Below are positions 53,470-62,323 of a DNA stretch of 64,000 nt, in pieces (position 1 is the first letter of the stretch; each line of letters starts with the position of its first letter). This DNA comes from JAQBVV01 sp965249205 (GTDB taxonomy: Bacteria > Acidobacteriota > Vicinamibacteria > Vicinamibacterales > UBA2999). Position numbers and translations under genes: made by a program. Below the pieces are notes generated by a model. That model was not told where the DNA came from. It worked only from the letters and a program-made list of their open reading frames with translations, and searched no databases. Location: NCBI GenBank assembly GCA_965249205.1, contig CBDFLL010000006.1, forward strand, positions 868,001 through 932,000, given 5' to 3'.

Positions 53470-54234
53470 ATGCGCGTATTCGCGGTAACCGTGGCTATCG
53501 TCGCATCCGGAGCCCTACACGCCCAGCAGGTAGCGCCGTACGAGCCTGGTGAGCAGGTGACCGTAAGGCCACCCGTGAGTCGGTCAGACCCTCCTGTAAC
53601 TGAACTGACCCTAAGAGTTGTTGCCGCTCCTGGCGACCGAGTCCGCGTTGGTGATAACGCCCCTGCGATCTACGTCAACGACCGAGCCATTGATGGGTTT
53701 TCGCAGGACTTTGTGGCGCGCGTGGTCAGCCGTCCAGAACGGATACCGGTCGTGGTCCCTGAGGGCCACTATTTCGTTATGGGGGAGCAACGGAACAACC
53801 AGAACATCAGCGAGTATTGGGGCCAACACTCTGGCGCGCGCGCGTTCTTCCCGGTGCTCGCCGTCGTACGGTGGGCGAAGACGGCTGAGAATGCCACGGA
53901 CTACTCGCTCAACAACACGGTGCGGAACATGCTCTTCCTGCCGTGTACGCGTGACCAGAAATATGGCGGCAAGCAGGCCATCGATTCATTTTTTGTGCGC
54001 ATAGGCGATGTCTTGTCGGCCGCGCTCGTCTTCGTGGGAACCACCTATTTCGCGCTCGGTGGCAGCGGCTTCGCCAGGCTCAACATCCTGATCGTGACAG
54101 GCTGGTTGGTGTTGGCGTTCTTTGTCGGGCGGGAGTACACACGCCTGGCCACGACCGGTAGTCAGCCAGGGCCAAGACTTGTCGGGGCGCGCGAGGCGGC
54201 CGATGGAGCGCTCACGGCCCCGTCGCCTGGGTGA
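53470..54234 (+). CDS. Chimera: inactive signal-peptidase-like domain plus end of a nucleotide-translocase-like transporter
   Basis: A 254-aa protein. After a signal peptide (ending ALHAQQ), residues about 45-135 match the later boxes of signal peptidase I: LRVVAAPGDRVRVGDN, IYVNDRAIDGF and VPEGHYFVMGEQRNNQ...YWG. The Ser-containing box is absent and Leu stands where the catalytic Lys is expected, so it cannot be an active peptidase. Residues about 145-230 (YSLNNTVRNMLFLPCTRDQK, AIDSFFVRIGDVLSAALVFV, two membrane helices) match the last part of NTT/MFS nucleotide transporters. The ATG at 53470 has AAAGGAG upstream. Origin by deletion or fusion; role unknown. Confidence 0.6.
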   Translation: MRVFAVTVAIVASGALHAQQVAPYEPGEQVTVRPPVSRSDPPVTELTLRVVAAPGDRVRVGDNAPAIYVNDRAIDGFSQDFVARVVSRPERIPVVVPEGHYFVMGEQRNNQNISEYWGQHSGARAFFPVLAVVRWAKTAENATDYSLNNTVRNMLFLPCTRDQKYGGKQAIDSFFVRIGDVLSAALVFVGTTYFALGGSGFARLNILIVTGWLVLAFFVGREYTRLATTGSQPGPRLVGAREAADGALTAPSPG

Positions 54235-54301
54235 GAGCGGTTCGCGAAGCCGGAGAGTCGGCGCGCGTGACAGGATCGACAGGCCGAGGGTCCGAGGGCC
54301 G

Positions 54302-54688
54302 CTAGAAGATTCCCTGCACGATGATCATGACCGCCGACATTGCCACGACGAACCCGGCCTCGATACTGATCGCCTGATTGCTCTTTTTCGCGAAAGCCCC
54401 GTTGGCGGCAATGAGGACCGCGACCATCGCGATGATCAGCAGGATCGTGAGCAGTGCGTTCTGAGCCGCTGTCACACCAACTACCCAGGCCAGTAAGAAG
54501 GTAGCGAGGAGCTGCAGTGTCATCGCCGTGGCCGGCATGCCGGACGCCGAGCCCAGATCCAGACCGACGCCCGTTGCCCAGGCTTTGCCGAACAGTTTCG
54601 GCGAGTACCACAACCAGCCGAGCAGGAATCCCAGCACGGTTCCCACCCCAACTGCGAGCCAGTTTACGCCTGCAGTGATTTCATTCAT
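54302..54688 (-). CDS. DUF1761 family membrane protein
   Basis: Inner-membrane protein of 128 aa with four hydrophobic segments. It opens MNEITAGVNWLAVGVGTVLG, then GWLWYSPKLFGKAW (the DUF1761 signature), ATFLLAWVVGVTAAQ, LLIIAMVAVLIAANGAF and VVAMSAVMIIVQGIF. ATG 54688 has GGGAGG 6 nt upstream, so the longer open frame above it is not used. Function of the family is unknown. Confidence 0.85.
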   Translation of the reverse strand: MNEITAGVNWLAVGVGTVLGFLLGWLWYSPKLFGKAWATGVGLDLGSASGMPATAMTLQLLATFLLAWVVGVTAAQNALLTILLIIAMVAVLIAANGAFAKKSNQAISIEAGFVVAMSAVMIIVQGIF

Positions 54689-55013
54689 CGACAGCCTCCC
54701 TGGTTGAAGGTGCGCGCCGGGCGCGATTGTAGCAGTCTGGCGCTGAGGTTGCTCGGTCGGTAGCGCGCTGCGCGGGGAGGGCAAGTTGCCATCTACCCTG
54801 GTGTCTAGCGAGCACTGTCACGTGCGGCACAGTACTCTGGGGCGCGCCCCACGAGCATCACCGGCGAGATGACCGGTCACGACGGCGTCCAGCGCACGCC
54901 AGTCTAGGGCGGCGGCGATCGTTCGCGCACATGCCGCACGAGACATCCCGTTGGTGACGCTCGCTACTCGCGACGCACTAGCCGTAGATAATGAGGTGGA
55001 CTATACTATTTAC
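54689..55013. other. Intergenic region upstream of the metal repressor
   Basis: 325 bp between the divergent DUF1761 and repressor genes. I see no gene. TATACT (55002-55007) lies just before the repressor ATG and could be a -10 box with a very short leader. No matching -35 and no textbook RcnR/CsoR operator is evident. Confidence 0.35.
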
Positions 55014-55301
55014 ATGACAGCTCACTTTCAACGTGATCGTCGACGGCTCGCCACGCGTGTGAATCGCATCGTGGGACAACTTGAGGCTGTTCGCCTGCTA
55101 CTTGAGCAGGAGGGTGAGGATGAGGCGCGGTGCTACGAGGTCATGCGCCAGCTCGCGTCGATCAAAGGTGCGACTCGCGGTCTGATGTCGGCCTACATGG
55201 AAGGGTTCGTCCGAGATCACGTCAAGATGGCCGCCGAGCGTGAGACGCTCGACGAGTTTGCCGAGGAGCTCCTGGACGTGGTGCGCGCGTTCCAGAATTG
55301 A
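55014..55301 (+). CDS. RcnR/CsoR/FrmR-family metal-responsive repressor
   Basis: All-helical DUF156 repressor of 95 aa. The ATG at 55014 (MTAHFQRDRRRL) gives the usual length; the frame above it is not needed. Conserved parts: RVNRIVGQLEAVRLLLEQ, the metal Cys in EARCYEVMRQLASIKGATRG and FVRDHVKMAAERE. Compared with known RcnR, the Cys and second His are kept but the first His of the pair is Phe, so the metal set differs. The CDF exporter gene follows 5 bp later, which makes it the likely target (Ni, Co, Zn or Cu). Confidence 0.88.
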   Translation: MTAHFQRDRRRLATRVNRIVGQLEAVRLLLEQEGEDEARCYEVMRQLASIKGATRGLMSAYMEGFVRDHVKMAAERETLDEFAEELLDVVRAFQN

Positions 55302-55306
55302 ACTCC

Positions 55307-56308
55307 ATGCCTGGCGAAGCGCTCCAGATGGACACCGTCGATTGTAGGACGCACCACGCGCCCGTCGCGGCGCGCAACGCGCACCAGCACGGGAATCACA
55401 CTCCCGATCACACGCACCCCGCCCCGCATACGCACTCGGTGCATGGCGTGGATGGGCATCGACCGACACAGCGCCGTGCGCTGGTGTGGTGCCTGGGCAT
55501 CACGTTGGTCGCAACGGTGGGCGAGGCTATCGGCGGATGGCTGACGGGCAGCCTGATGCTCCTGTCGGACGCGGTGCATATGCTCAGCCACACCGTCGCG
55601 CTCGGCGTGAGCTATGTCGCGATCTGGATGGCAAACCGGCCGCGCACGCCGCGGTCGCACTACGGCCTGTTTCGGGCGGAGATTCTCGCATCGCTGTTCA
55701 ATGCGCTTGGCCTGTTCGCGCTCACCGGATGGATCGTGTACGAGTCGATCGAGCGATTGCAGTCGCCCGTGCACATCGTGGGCCCGGCGATGGTCGTCGT
55801 CGCAATCATCGGTCTCGTTGTCAACGTCGCTACGGCCTGGATCCTTGGGCGTTCGGGGGCCGAGGATCTCAATACGAGGAGCGCGTTGCTGCACATGCTG
55901 GGCGACCTGTTCTCCTCCGTCGTGATCGTCGTGGGAGGCGTGGTGCTGCTGCAGACCGGATGGGACTGGATCGATCCGGTCTTGAGTTTGGTTGTTGCGC
56001 TCGTGGTCTTCTGGTGGGCGGTCGGTCTCTTGCGGTCGTCGTGCAGCATCCTGCTTGAGCGGGCACCTGAGGGTATCGACCCTGAGGACGTGCGGGGCGC
56101 CGTGCGCGCCGAAGCGGGCGTGCGCGACGTCCATGATATGCATATCTGGGAGATCACGAGCGGTTACGTCTGCGTGACCGCGCACGTCGTCGTGGACGAT
56201 ATTCGTGTATCGGAGACGACCCGTCTTCGAGAGTCGATCTGCGACGTGCTCTGGGAGCGTTTTCAGATCGCGCACGTCACGCTTCAGGTCGAAACCACAG
56301 CCGGCTGA
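55307..56308 (+). CDS. Cation diffusion facilitator (CDF) metal exporter
   Basis: Inner-membrane metal/proton antiporter of 333 aa with six helices and a His-rich N terminus (HQHGNHTPDHTHPAPHTHSV, about residues 25-44). The helix-2 metal site reads SDAVHMLSHTVALG, i.e. His-x3-His rather than the common His-x3-Asp. Helix 5 has the normal LLHMLGDLFSS. A C-terminal cytoplasmic domain (about 255-333) contains VRDVHDMHIWEITSG. ATG 55307 is preferred to a TTG at 55298. Co-transcribed with the RcnR-like repressor. Metal is not certain. Confidence 0.9.
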   Translation: MPGEALQMDTVDCRTHHAPVAARNAHQHGNHTPDHTHPAPHTHSVHGVDGHRPTQRRALVWCLGITLVATVGEAIGGWLTGSLMLLSDAVHMLSHTVALGVSYVAIWMANRPRTPRSHYGLFRAEILASLFNALGLFALTGWIVYESIERLQSPVHIVGPAMVVVAIIGLVVNVATAWILGRSGAEDLNTRSALLHMLGDLFSSVVIVVGGVVLLQTGWDWIDPVLSLVVALVVFWWAVGLLRSSCSILLERAPEGIDPEDVRGAVRAEAGVRDVHDMHIWEITSGYVCVTAHVVVDDIRVSETTRLRESICDVLWERFQIAHVTLQVETTAG

Positions 56309-56351
56309 ACAGCAAGGGAGACCGATCAGTGCGCCCGTCGGCGCGAGAGCT

Positions 56352-59300
56352 CTAAAAGCTGAAGCGTAGACCGAACTGCATCTCCCTGGGCGCACCGGCG
56401 CTAAAGATGCGCCCGAAATTCGGCGTCCCGAAGATGCGGTTTGGCAGGTTGAAGTTGGCGCGGTTGAGCAGATTGAACGTCTCCAGCCGGAGCTCCAGCT
56501 GTTGGCCCTCCTGCAGGGGCCACGTCTTGGCGATCGATATGTCCACGTTGGCGTATGCGGGCCCGGTCACACTGTTCCGCGAAGCGCTGCCGAACGTAAA
56601 CCGCTCCGGAAGCGCGAACGCCTCCGTGTCGAACCACCGCTCGGGCGTCGACTCCCCGCGTGGCAGGCTGGCATCGCGGATCTGATCCGGCCGCTGCGCG
56701 GGACCGGCGCCGACGTTTGCCTGGTCGACGCCCAGGTTTACCGTGAATGGCGACCCCGATCGCACGGCAATAATCGTGTTGAACCGCCACCCTGCGAGGA
56801 GCGCTTCCTTGAGGCCACCGGCACCGGCAAAGAATGGCAGCTCATACGTGCCGCTCGCGACGAACTGATGTCGGTGGTCAAAGCTCGAGTGTGCCCACTC
56901 ACCATCGAAGATGTCGCGCACGTTCTGCGGTCGATTGAATTCGGCCTCGGTCGGCCCAGGGCTCGAGGCATCGTCCTTCGACGTCGACAGTGTGTAGCTG
57001 ACGGTAAACGCGTAGTTGTTGCGCAACTGCCGTTGCGTCTTGAGGGTAAGGCCGTGGTAAATCGACTTCCCGTCGAATCGAATCGCGTTGATGTTGCTCA
57101 GCTGGGGAATCGGCCGCCGTGCCTGGATTGAGCCCGGTCCAGGTTCTGGGACATTGCGGACGGTCGCGTTGTCCGCGGCCAGCGTCCAGGACCCCATGTA
57201 GGACACCTCGACCATCGTCGCCGGCAGCAGTTCGTACTGGATGCCACCGCTCCACGTTTGCGTGTACTCCACGTTGAAGGCGTGGTCCATCACACTGGCA
57301 CCCACGGTGCCGGTCCTGGTGCTGGCAAGGATGTCTCGCGTCGAGAGCGTCGGGACTGAGACATCCGACGCAACGTCGACCTGCTTGGTGGAGAAGAAGG
57401 GCAGGTTACGGGCGAATGCCGTCTGCACGCTGTAGGCCCACTGATTCAGGAAGATGCCGTATCCGCCGCGAATGACAGCGCGAGAGTCGTCCAGCGCCAG
57501 GGCGAACCCTACGCGTGGCGCCAAACGGACTTTGCTGGGGTCGAGCAGTCCGCGGCCCCAGCCTGCGTCCTTGGACGTCACGTAGGGGAGTGGAATCAAC
57601 GGGAGAAGCGCCTGGGCATCGGGGTTGATGTTGCCACTGTCGTCACTCGCAATGACGAACCGACCGCCGGGTGTTGAGAGGTCGATGGACGACAGCCGGT
57701 TCCCGGTATCCGTCATGTGCTGGTTGTACTCGTAGCGCAAGCCGACGTTCAGCGTCAGGTTGTTTCGCACGCGCCAATCGTCCTGCGCATAGATGTGGAA
57801 CCAGTTCGTGCGGCCGTCTTCGTCGCCGCGACCGATGCCGGACGTGGCTGACGTCGGGTAGCCAAGCAGGAAGTCTGCAAGGGCGTTGCCCGAGAACTGC
57901 CCGGTGTAGGTGAAGGCGCCGCGGGCATTGTCTGGCTGCTCAGGCCGGAGCTGCAGGTGGTACCAGTAGCCACCAAATTTCCATCGATGCGCCCCGCGGT
58001 CGATGGTGACGTTTTCGTACAGCTCGAAGTGCTGGTTATCGCGGAAGATGAACGACGTCGGATCTCCCATCGTGCTGTACAAATTGCGTGTAGAGATCTG
58101 CGGGAAACCGACATCCCGCAGGTCGCGCGTCACGCCCTGCAATCCCACCTGTCCAGCGAAGTCCGTGCCGCGGTTCAGGCTCGCCTGTCCACCTCGTACC
58201 CGCATCCACCCGACGCGCAGCTCGTTAATCGTCGTCGTGCCGAACACATGGGTATGGCTGGCCACCAGGTTGCGCGTACTGGTGTCGAGCGTTCGACCGA
58301 ACCCGGGGACCAGTGCCTCCTGCTGCACGCTCGTGCCGAACGGCTGCACCTCGTCGACGTCGTAGGTGCTGAAGCGACCGAAGAGCTGATCGTTGTCCGT
58401 GAGGCGGTGATCGAGACGAACACTGAACTGATTCATGTCCCGATCCTCCTTCTCCACGGAGGTCAGGTTTTGAAACGCTGCGTCGGATGTTGGCAGCGGA
58501 ATGTTCTGCAGAAATGCCTCGGCGACCGGGTCGATCCGGTCCGCGGGAATCTGGCCGTTCGGGAACGGTGTGCAGACGCCGGCGGAGGGAATCGACAACG
58601 GATCGCAGATCGGCGCCGATCCTGAGAAGTCACCTCTGCGCAGCGCGGCTGTGGGCACCGTGAAGGTCTTGGTGCTAGATCGACGGACACGCTCGCCCTC
58701 ATAGCTTACGAAGAAAAAGGTCTGGTTTTCTCTGATGCGCCCGCCGAGCGCACCGCCAAACTGATTCTGGTTCAGGGGCGGCTTGGGCTCGTCGCGCGGG
58801 GCGAAATAGTTGCGGGCGTTGAATCGGTCGTTGCGCACGAACCCGAAGAGACTTCCGTGAAACTGATTGGACCCCGCTTTGGTGGCCACGTTGACGAGCG
58901 CCGAGGCCTTGCCGCCGAACTCGGCCGGATACATCGACTTCTGCAGCCGGAACTCCTGGATCAGATCGATGGATGGATTGAGCACGAGGTTGTTGAACAG
59001 CTGGTCGGTGACCATGCTGCCGTCGAGCAGGTAGATATTGTGTCCGGCGCGCTGCCCCCCGATGTTCGGCAGTGGACCGGCTTGCCCAAGCGCGGCGCCG
59101 CGGGTGCCGCCCGGGGGGATGATCACGGAGTCACTGAGCTGGGCCAACGCCAGAAAGTTGCGCTGACTCAGCGGGATCTGCACCACCTCACGGTTGCCGA
59201 TCACGTCGCTGATCTCGGCCGTGGTCGACTGCAGCAGAGGCACTGCTGAGGCTGCGACCGTGATCTGCTCCGACAAGCCTGCCAGGCCGAGCACAAAGTC

Positions 59301-59639
59301 CAGCGCCACTGTCCGGCCGATCTGCAGCACGACGCCGGGGTGGGTCTGTGCGCCGAACCCCGGCAGCACCGCAGTGACATCCCATTCCCCAATTCGAAGC
59401 TCAGGTAGGAAAAAGCGTCCTTCACCGTCCGTGACGCGCTCAACGACGGTGCCCGTCGCCGCCTGAACGGCGGTCACGGTTGCGCCTGGTAGGACACCGC
59501 CGGTCGTGTCGTTCACGACGCCGGTGATCTGAGCGGTGTTGGTCTGGGCGGACGCCATGGGCGCGGCCATCGGCAGTGCCGAGGCGGCCACTATCAGCAG
59601 TAGTCCGCGCAAGTGTGCACGTGGTGCAGATCGCCGCAT
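56352..59639 (-). CDS. TonB-dependent Oar-like outer membrane receptor
   Basis: Large Oar-type receptor of 1095 aa. A signal peptide (ending APMASAQ) leads to a carboxypeptidase-regulatory fold (about 35-115, ITGVVNDTTGGVLPGATVTA). A plug domain (about 120-250, LSEQITVAASAVPLLQSTTA, NREVVQIPLSQRNFLALAQL, GHNIYLLDGSMVTDQ) precedes a 22-strand barrel ending REMQFGLRFSF. A terminal aromatic Phe supports outer-membrane sorting. ATG 59639 is used; the frame extends 39 codons further without support, and GGAGG is 11 nt from the ATG. Typical of Acidobacteriota, where such receptors take up glycans or peptides (inference). Confidence 0.9.
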   Translation of the reverse strand: MRRSAPRAHLRGLLLIVAASALPMAAPMASAQTNTAQITGVVNDTTGGVLPGATVTAVQAATGTVVERVTDGEGRFFLPELRIGEWDVTAVLPGFGAQTHPGVVLQIGRTVALDFVLGLAGLSEQITVAASAVPLLQSTTAEISDVIGNREVVQIPLSQRNFLALAQLSDSVIIPPGGTRGAALGQAGPLPNIGGQRAGHNIYLLDGSMVTDQLFNNLVLNPSIDLIQEFRLQKSMYPAEFGGKASALVNVATKAGSNQFHGSLFGFVRNDRFNARNYFAPRDEPKPPLNQNQFGGALGGRIRENQTFFFVSYEGERVRRSSTKTFTVPTAALRRGDFSGSAPICDPLSIPSAGVCTPFPNGQIPADRIDPVAEAFLQNIPLPTSDAAFQNLTSVEKEDRDMNQFSVRLDHRLTDNDQLFGRFSTYDVDEVQPFGTSVQQEALVPGFGRTLDTSTRNLVASHTHVFGTTTINELRVGWMRVRGGQASLNRGTDFAGQVGLQGVTRDLRDVGFPQISTRNLYSTMGDPTSFIFRDNQHFELYENVTIDRGAHRWKFGGYWYHLQLRPEQPDNARGAFTYTGQFSGNALADFLLGYPTSATSGIGRGDEDGRTNWFHIYAQDDWRVRNNLTLNVGLRYEYNQHMTDTGNRLSSIDLSTPGGRFVIASDDSGNINPDAQALLPLIPLPYVTSKDAGWGRGLLDPSKVRLAPRVGFALALDDSRAVIRGGYGIFLNQWAYSVQTAFARNLPFFSTKQVDVASDVSVPTLSTRDILASTRTGTVGASVMDHAFNVEYTQTWSGGIQYELLPATMVEVSYMGSWTLAADNATVRNVPEPGPGSIQARRPIPQLSNINAIRFDGKSIYHGLTLKTQRQLRNNYAFTVSYTLSTSKDDASSPGPTEAEFNRPQNVRDIFDGEWAHSSFDHRHQFVASGTYELPFFAGAGGLKEALLAGWRFNTIIAVRSGSPFTVNLGVDQANVGAGPAQRPDQIRDASLPRGESTPERWFDTEAFALPERFTFGSASRNSVTGPAYANVDISIAKTWPLQEGQQLELRLETFNLLNRANFNLPNRIFGTPNFGRIFSAGAPREMQFGLRFSF

Positions 59640-59970
59640 AGACGAGACAGCCTCCGGAAACGGTACAAGTGACGATGCGCGACGTCGCGCACCAAATATT
59701 CTAACAAGCCCGCGCCGAAATGTTGAGGCCCGTGCGTGAGCTGCGGCCGTCGCCAACTGCTTTCGACCCGCCGCAAGGGGGGCTCGGAGAATCGTCCGGA
59801 GCGTCGCATGGAGGAATCAGAGAGACCTGGGCAGGCTCGGGCCGGATGCGATATTGTGCGCAGGTGATCGGAAGCCATGCTTGGCTGGCGGGGAACGGCC
59901 ACGAGGATCCATAAAGGAGAGCACCGTGAACGATCGAGACCGCGTCGCAACCGCGCTGCTGCCGCTTCGT

Positions 59971-61273
59971 CTAGCAGGCTGCTGAAAAACTCCGTGAAAT
60001 GGGATCGACAGATCGATCCCGGCGTACTACCATGCTCCCAACACCGCTGAAGGGAGCCCCATCATGCGCGGACACGATGAGCAAAGCACTCACATGTTCA
60101 GCTACCTGTCGCCGGAACAGCGCGTGCCAGCCGACCATCCGCTCCGCGCGGTTCGCGCGCTGACGGACGAAGCGCTGAGAACGATGTCGCGCAGGTTCGC
60201 CGGCCTGTACGCCAACACAGGGCGTCCGTCGATCCCGCCGGAACAGCTGCTGCGCGCGTTGTTGCTGCAGGTGCTCTACACGGTGCGGAGCGAGCGGCTG
60301 CTGATGGAAGAGCTCAATTACAACCTGCTGTTCCGCTGGTTCGTGGGCTTGAATTTGGACGACCCGGTTTGGCATCCCACCACGTTTACCAAGAATCGCG
60401 ACCGGCTGCTGGCGGGCGATCTCGCGGCCGCCTTCTTTGATGCGGTGCAGGCCCACGCGCGGGCGGCCGGGCTGCTCTCGGACGAACACTTCACTGTGGA
60501 TGGGACCCAATTGGAAGCGTGGGCCAGCCTGAAGAGCTTTCGGTGCCGGGACGCGGCGGAGAGCGACCCGCCCGATGACCCCGGGAATCCCACGGTCAAC
60601 TTCCACGGGGAGCGGCGGCGCAACGACACGCACCAGTCGACGACCGATCCGGAGGCGATGCTGCCTCGGAAGGGCCAGGGGAAGGAAGCCAAGCTGGCGT
60701 ATCTGGGCCACGTGCTGCTGGACAATCGACAGGGACTTGTCGCCAACGTCTGCGCGACTCACGCGACGGGGACCGCCGAACGCGAGGCAGCGGCGCTGTT
60801 GCTGGAAGCCAGCGCGCCGCCGGGCAGCACGGTCGGGGCGGACAAGGGCTACGATGTGGCAAGCTTTGTGGCCGCTGTCCGTATCCGGGCCGTCACGCCC
60901 CACGTTGCTCAGAAGGTCCGCTGGAGTGCGATCGATGGCCGGACCACGCGGCATGCGGGCTATCACGTCAGTCAGCGGAAACGGAAACTCGTAGAACAGG
61001 TCTTTGGCTGGATGAAGACCGTCGGCGGCTTGCGCAAACTCCGGCATCGCGGTGTCGCCCTCGTGGATTGGCAGCTTACCTTCGCCGCCACGGTCTATAA
61101 CTTGGTCCGGCTGCGGAATCTGGAGGCGAGGTGTCCCTGATCACCGGCCGCGCGTGTCGCCGGCCCCTTGATCGGGGCCAGCGCACAGCCGTGCGCACCG
61201 TTGTCGGTCGGTGGTGACTCGCATGATCCTTAGAAAACGGCCCGATCACCCGGGTTCTTCAGCAGCCTGCTAG
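59971..61273 (+). mobile_element. IS5-family insertion sequence, copy 2
   Basis: 1303 bp including CTAG at each side (59971-59974, 61270-61273), inverted relative to copy 1. The transposase coding region differs by one synonymous base, and the 5' non-coding end checks as identical. It is inserted inside the DoxX-like gene, and its right CTAG shares AG with the target duplication of the adjoining IS1595 element. Confidence 0.95.
60064..61140 (+). CDS. IS5-family transposase (copy 2)
   Basis: A 358-aa DDE transposase with the same protein sequence as copy 1. FTVDGTQLEAW, VGADKGYDV and KLVEQVFGWMK carry the catalytic Asp, Asp and Glu. Intact. Confidence 0.93.
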   Translation: MRGHDEQSTHMFSYLSPEQRVPADHPLRAVRALTDEALRTMSRRFAGLYANTGRPSIPPEQLLRALLLQVLYTVRSERLLMEELNYNLLFRWFVGLNLDDPVWHPTTFTKNRDRLLAGDLAAAFFDAVQAHARAAGLLSDEHFTVDGTQLEAWASLKSFRCRDAAESDPPDDPGNPTVNFHGERRRNDTHQSTTDPEAMLPRKGQGKEAKLAYLGHVLLDNRQGLVANVCATHATGTAEREAAALLLEASAPPGSTVGADKGYDVASFVAAVRIRAVTPHVAQKVRWSAIDGRTTRHAGYHVSQRKRKLVEQVFGWMKTVGGLRKLRHRGVALVDWQLTFAATVYNLVRLRNLEARCP

Positions 61274-61279
61274 GCGTCT

Positions 61280-62323
61280 CGTGCTTATCCGGTTGTTTCA
61301 GCTAACCCCTATATCTTGCGATCAGCCTGGGGGGCGCACGTCCTGCGCGCCGCGAATCCGTCGGGCGGGCGTGGGCGTCCGTCCGGTCCCCAGGCCCAGC
61401 AGGGTCTGAAAGGCGGCCATCGGGTGCCGCCGCCGATTGTGCCGAAACACGAACTCATCGAGGTAGACTTGTAGTTGCGCCTTGCTGACGCCGTGGTGCG
61501 TGCCAATCAACCACTGTTGGCAATTGCCGATGACGCGGTCGGCCAAAGGCACGACGGAGGGCACCCCCCTGTGCAGGGCGCTCCGGATCGGTTGCGGGCG
61601 GGCGACGTGTCTCACGTCAGCGGCCTGGAGCCCATCGAAACTTTTCAGCCCGTCGGTGTAGACCGTCGCCCCCGGCGCAATGTGGTGAGTGACGAACGCG
61701 AGCATCGTCGATTGTTTGAAGTTCGGGATCACGGACATGCGGACCCGACCCGACCGATCCCCGCGTCGTTCCACCGCCACCAGCACCAGCGCGGCTTTCC
61801 GCCCCTTGAGTTGGCGACTGCCGCGCAGGCCGGCCTGGGGCGCGCCCACCCAGGTGTCATCGATCTCCACGTCGCCGTACAAGGGCTCCCGCCCCGCGTT
61901 CACCATCGCGCGCCGCAGCTTGTGCAACAGCAGCCACGCCGTTTCGTACCGCCGCAGGCCCAACTGCCGCTGCAGCAGGAGCGCCGAGAGGCCCCGCTTG
62001 TCGGTAACCGTCAAATAGGCCGCCCAGAACCACACCAGGAGCGGCGTCTTCGTGTTGTGGAGAATCGTCCCGGCGGTCAGCGACACCTGATACCGGCACG
62101 CCGCACATTGCCAGCGCCGGTGTGTGGTCAGGCGATAGCCGCGCGCGTGCCGGCACCGGGGACACACAAAGCCGTCCGGCCAGCGGCACGCCGCCAAGTA
62201 GTCCTGACAGGCCTCGGCGGTCGCAAATTGCCGCTGAAACTCCCGGAGATTCTTCGGAAACGACGGGCGCGCCACGCCGATACACTACCGGTGGTGGCTT
62301 GCTGAAACAACCGGATAAGCACG
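61280..62323 (-). mobile_element. IS1595-family insertion sequence
   Basis: A 1044-bp element with perfect 23-bp terminal inverted repeats (61280-61302 and 62301-62323, starting CGTGCTTATCCGG). An 8-bp target duplication AGGCGTCT (61272-61279 and 62324-62331) matches the family's usual length. It carries one transposase gene and lies directly against IS5 copy 2 within the DoxX-like gene. Confidence 0.95.
61322..62275 (-). CDS. IS1595-family (ISXO2-like) transposase
   Basis: Transposase of 317 aa. An N-terminal zinc ribbon (FVCPRCRHARGYRL, WQCAACRYQVSL, about 36-66) precedes the DDE_Tnp_IS1595 domain. GDVEIDDTWVGAPQAG (first Asp) and GATVYTDGLKSF (second Asp) are clear. The third acid position is replaced by the family's HNRRRHPMAAFQTLL region with Asn/His, as is usual for ISXO2-type proteins. 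No frameshift. Confidence 0.92.
   Translation of the reverse strand: MARPSFPKNLREFQRQFATAEACQDYLAACRWPDGFVCPRCRHARGYRLTTHRRWQCAACRYQVSLTAGTILHNTKTPLLVWFWAAYLTVTDKRGLSALLLQRQLGLRRYETAWLLLHKLRRAMVNAGREPLYGDVEIDDTWVGAPQAGLRGSRQLKGRKAALVLVAVERRGDRSGRVRMSVIPNFKQSTMLAFVTHHIAPGATVYTDGLKSFDGLQAADVRHVARPQPIRSALHRGVPSVVPLADRVIGNCQQWLIGTHHGVSKAQLQVYLDEFVFRHNRRRHPMAAFQTLLGLGTGRTPTPARRIRGAQDVRPPG

Noticed and set aside
55002..55007. TATACT as a firm -10 promoter for the metal repressor
   Set aside because: No matching -35 and only 7 nt from the ATG, so kept only as a remark on the intergenic region.
57957..58625. 222-aa frame on the + strand inside the Oar-like receptor
   Set aside because: Shadow of the TonB receptor; no domain.
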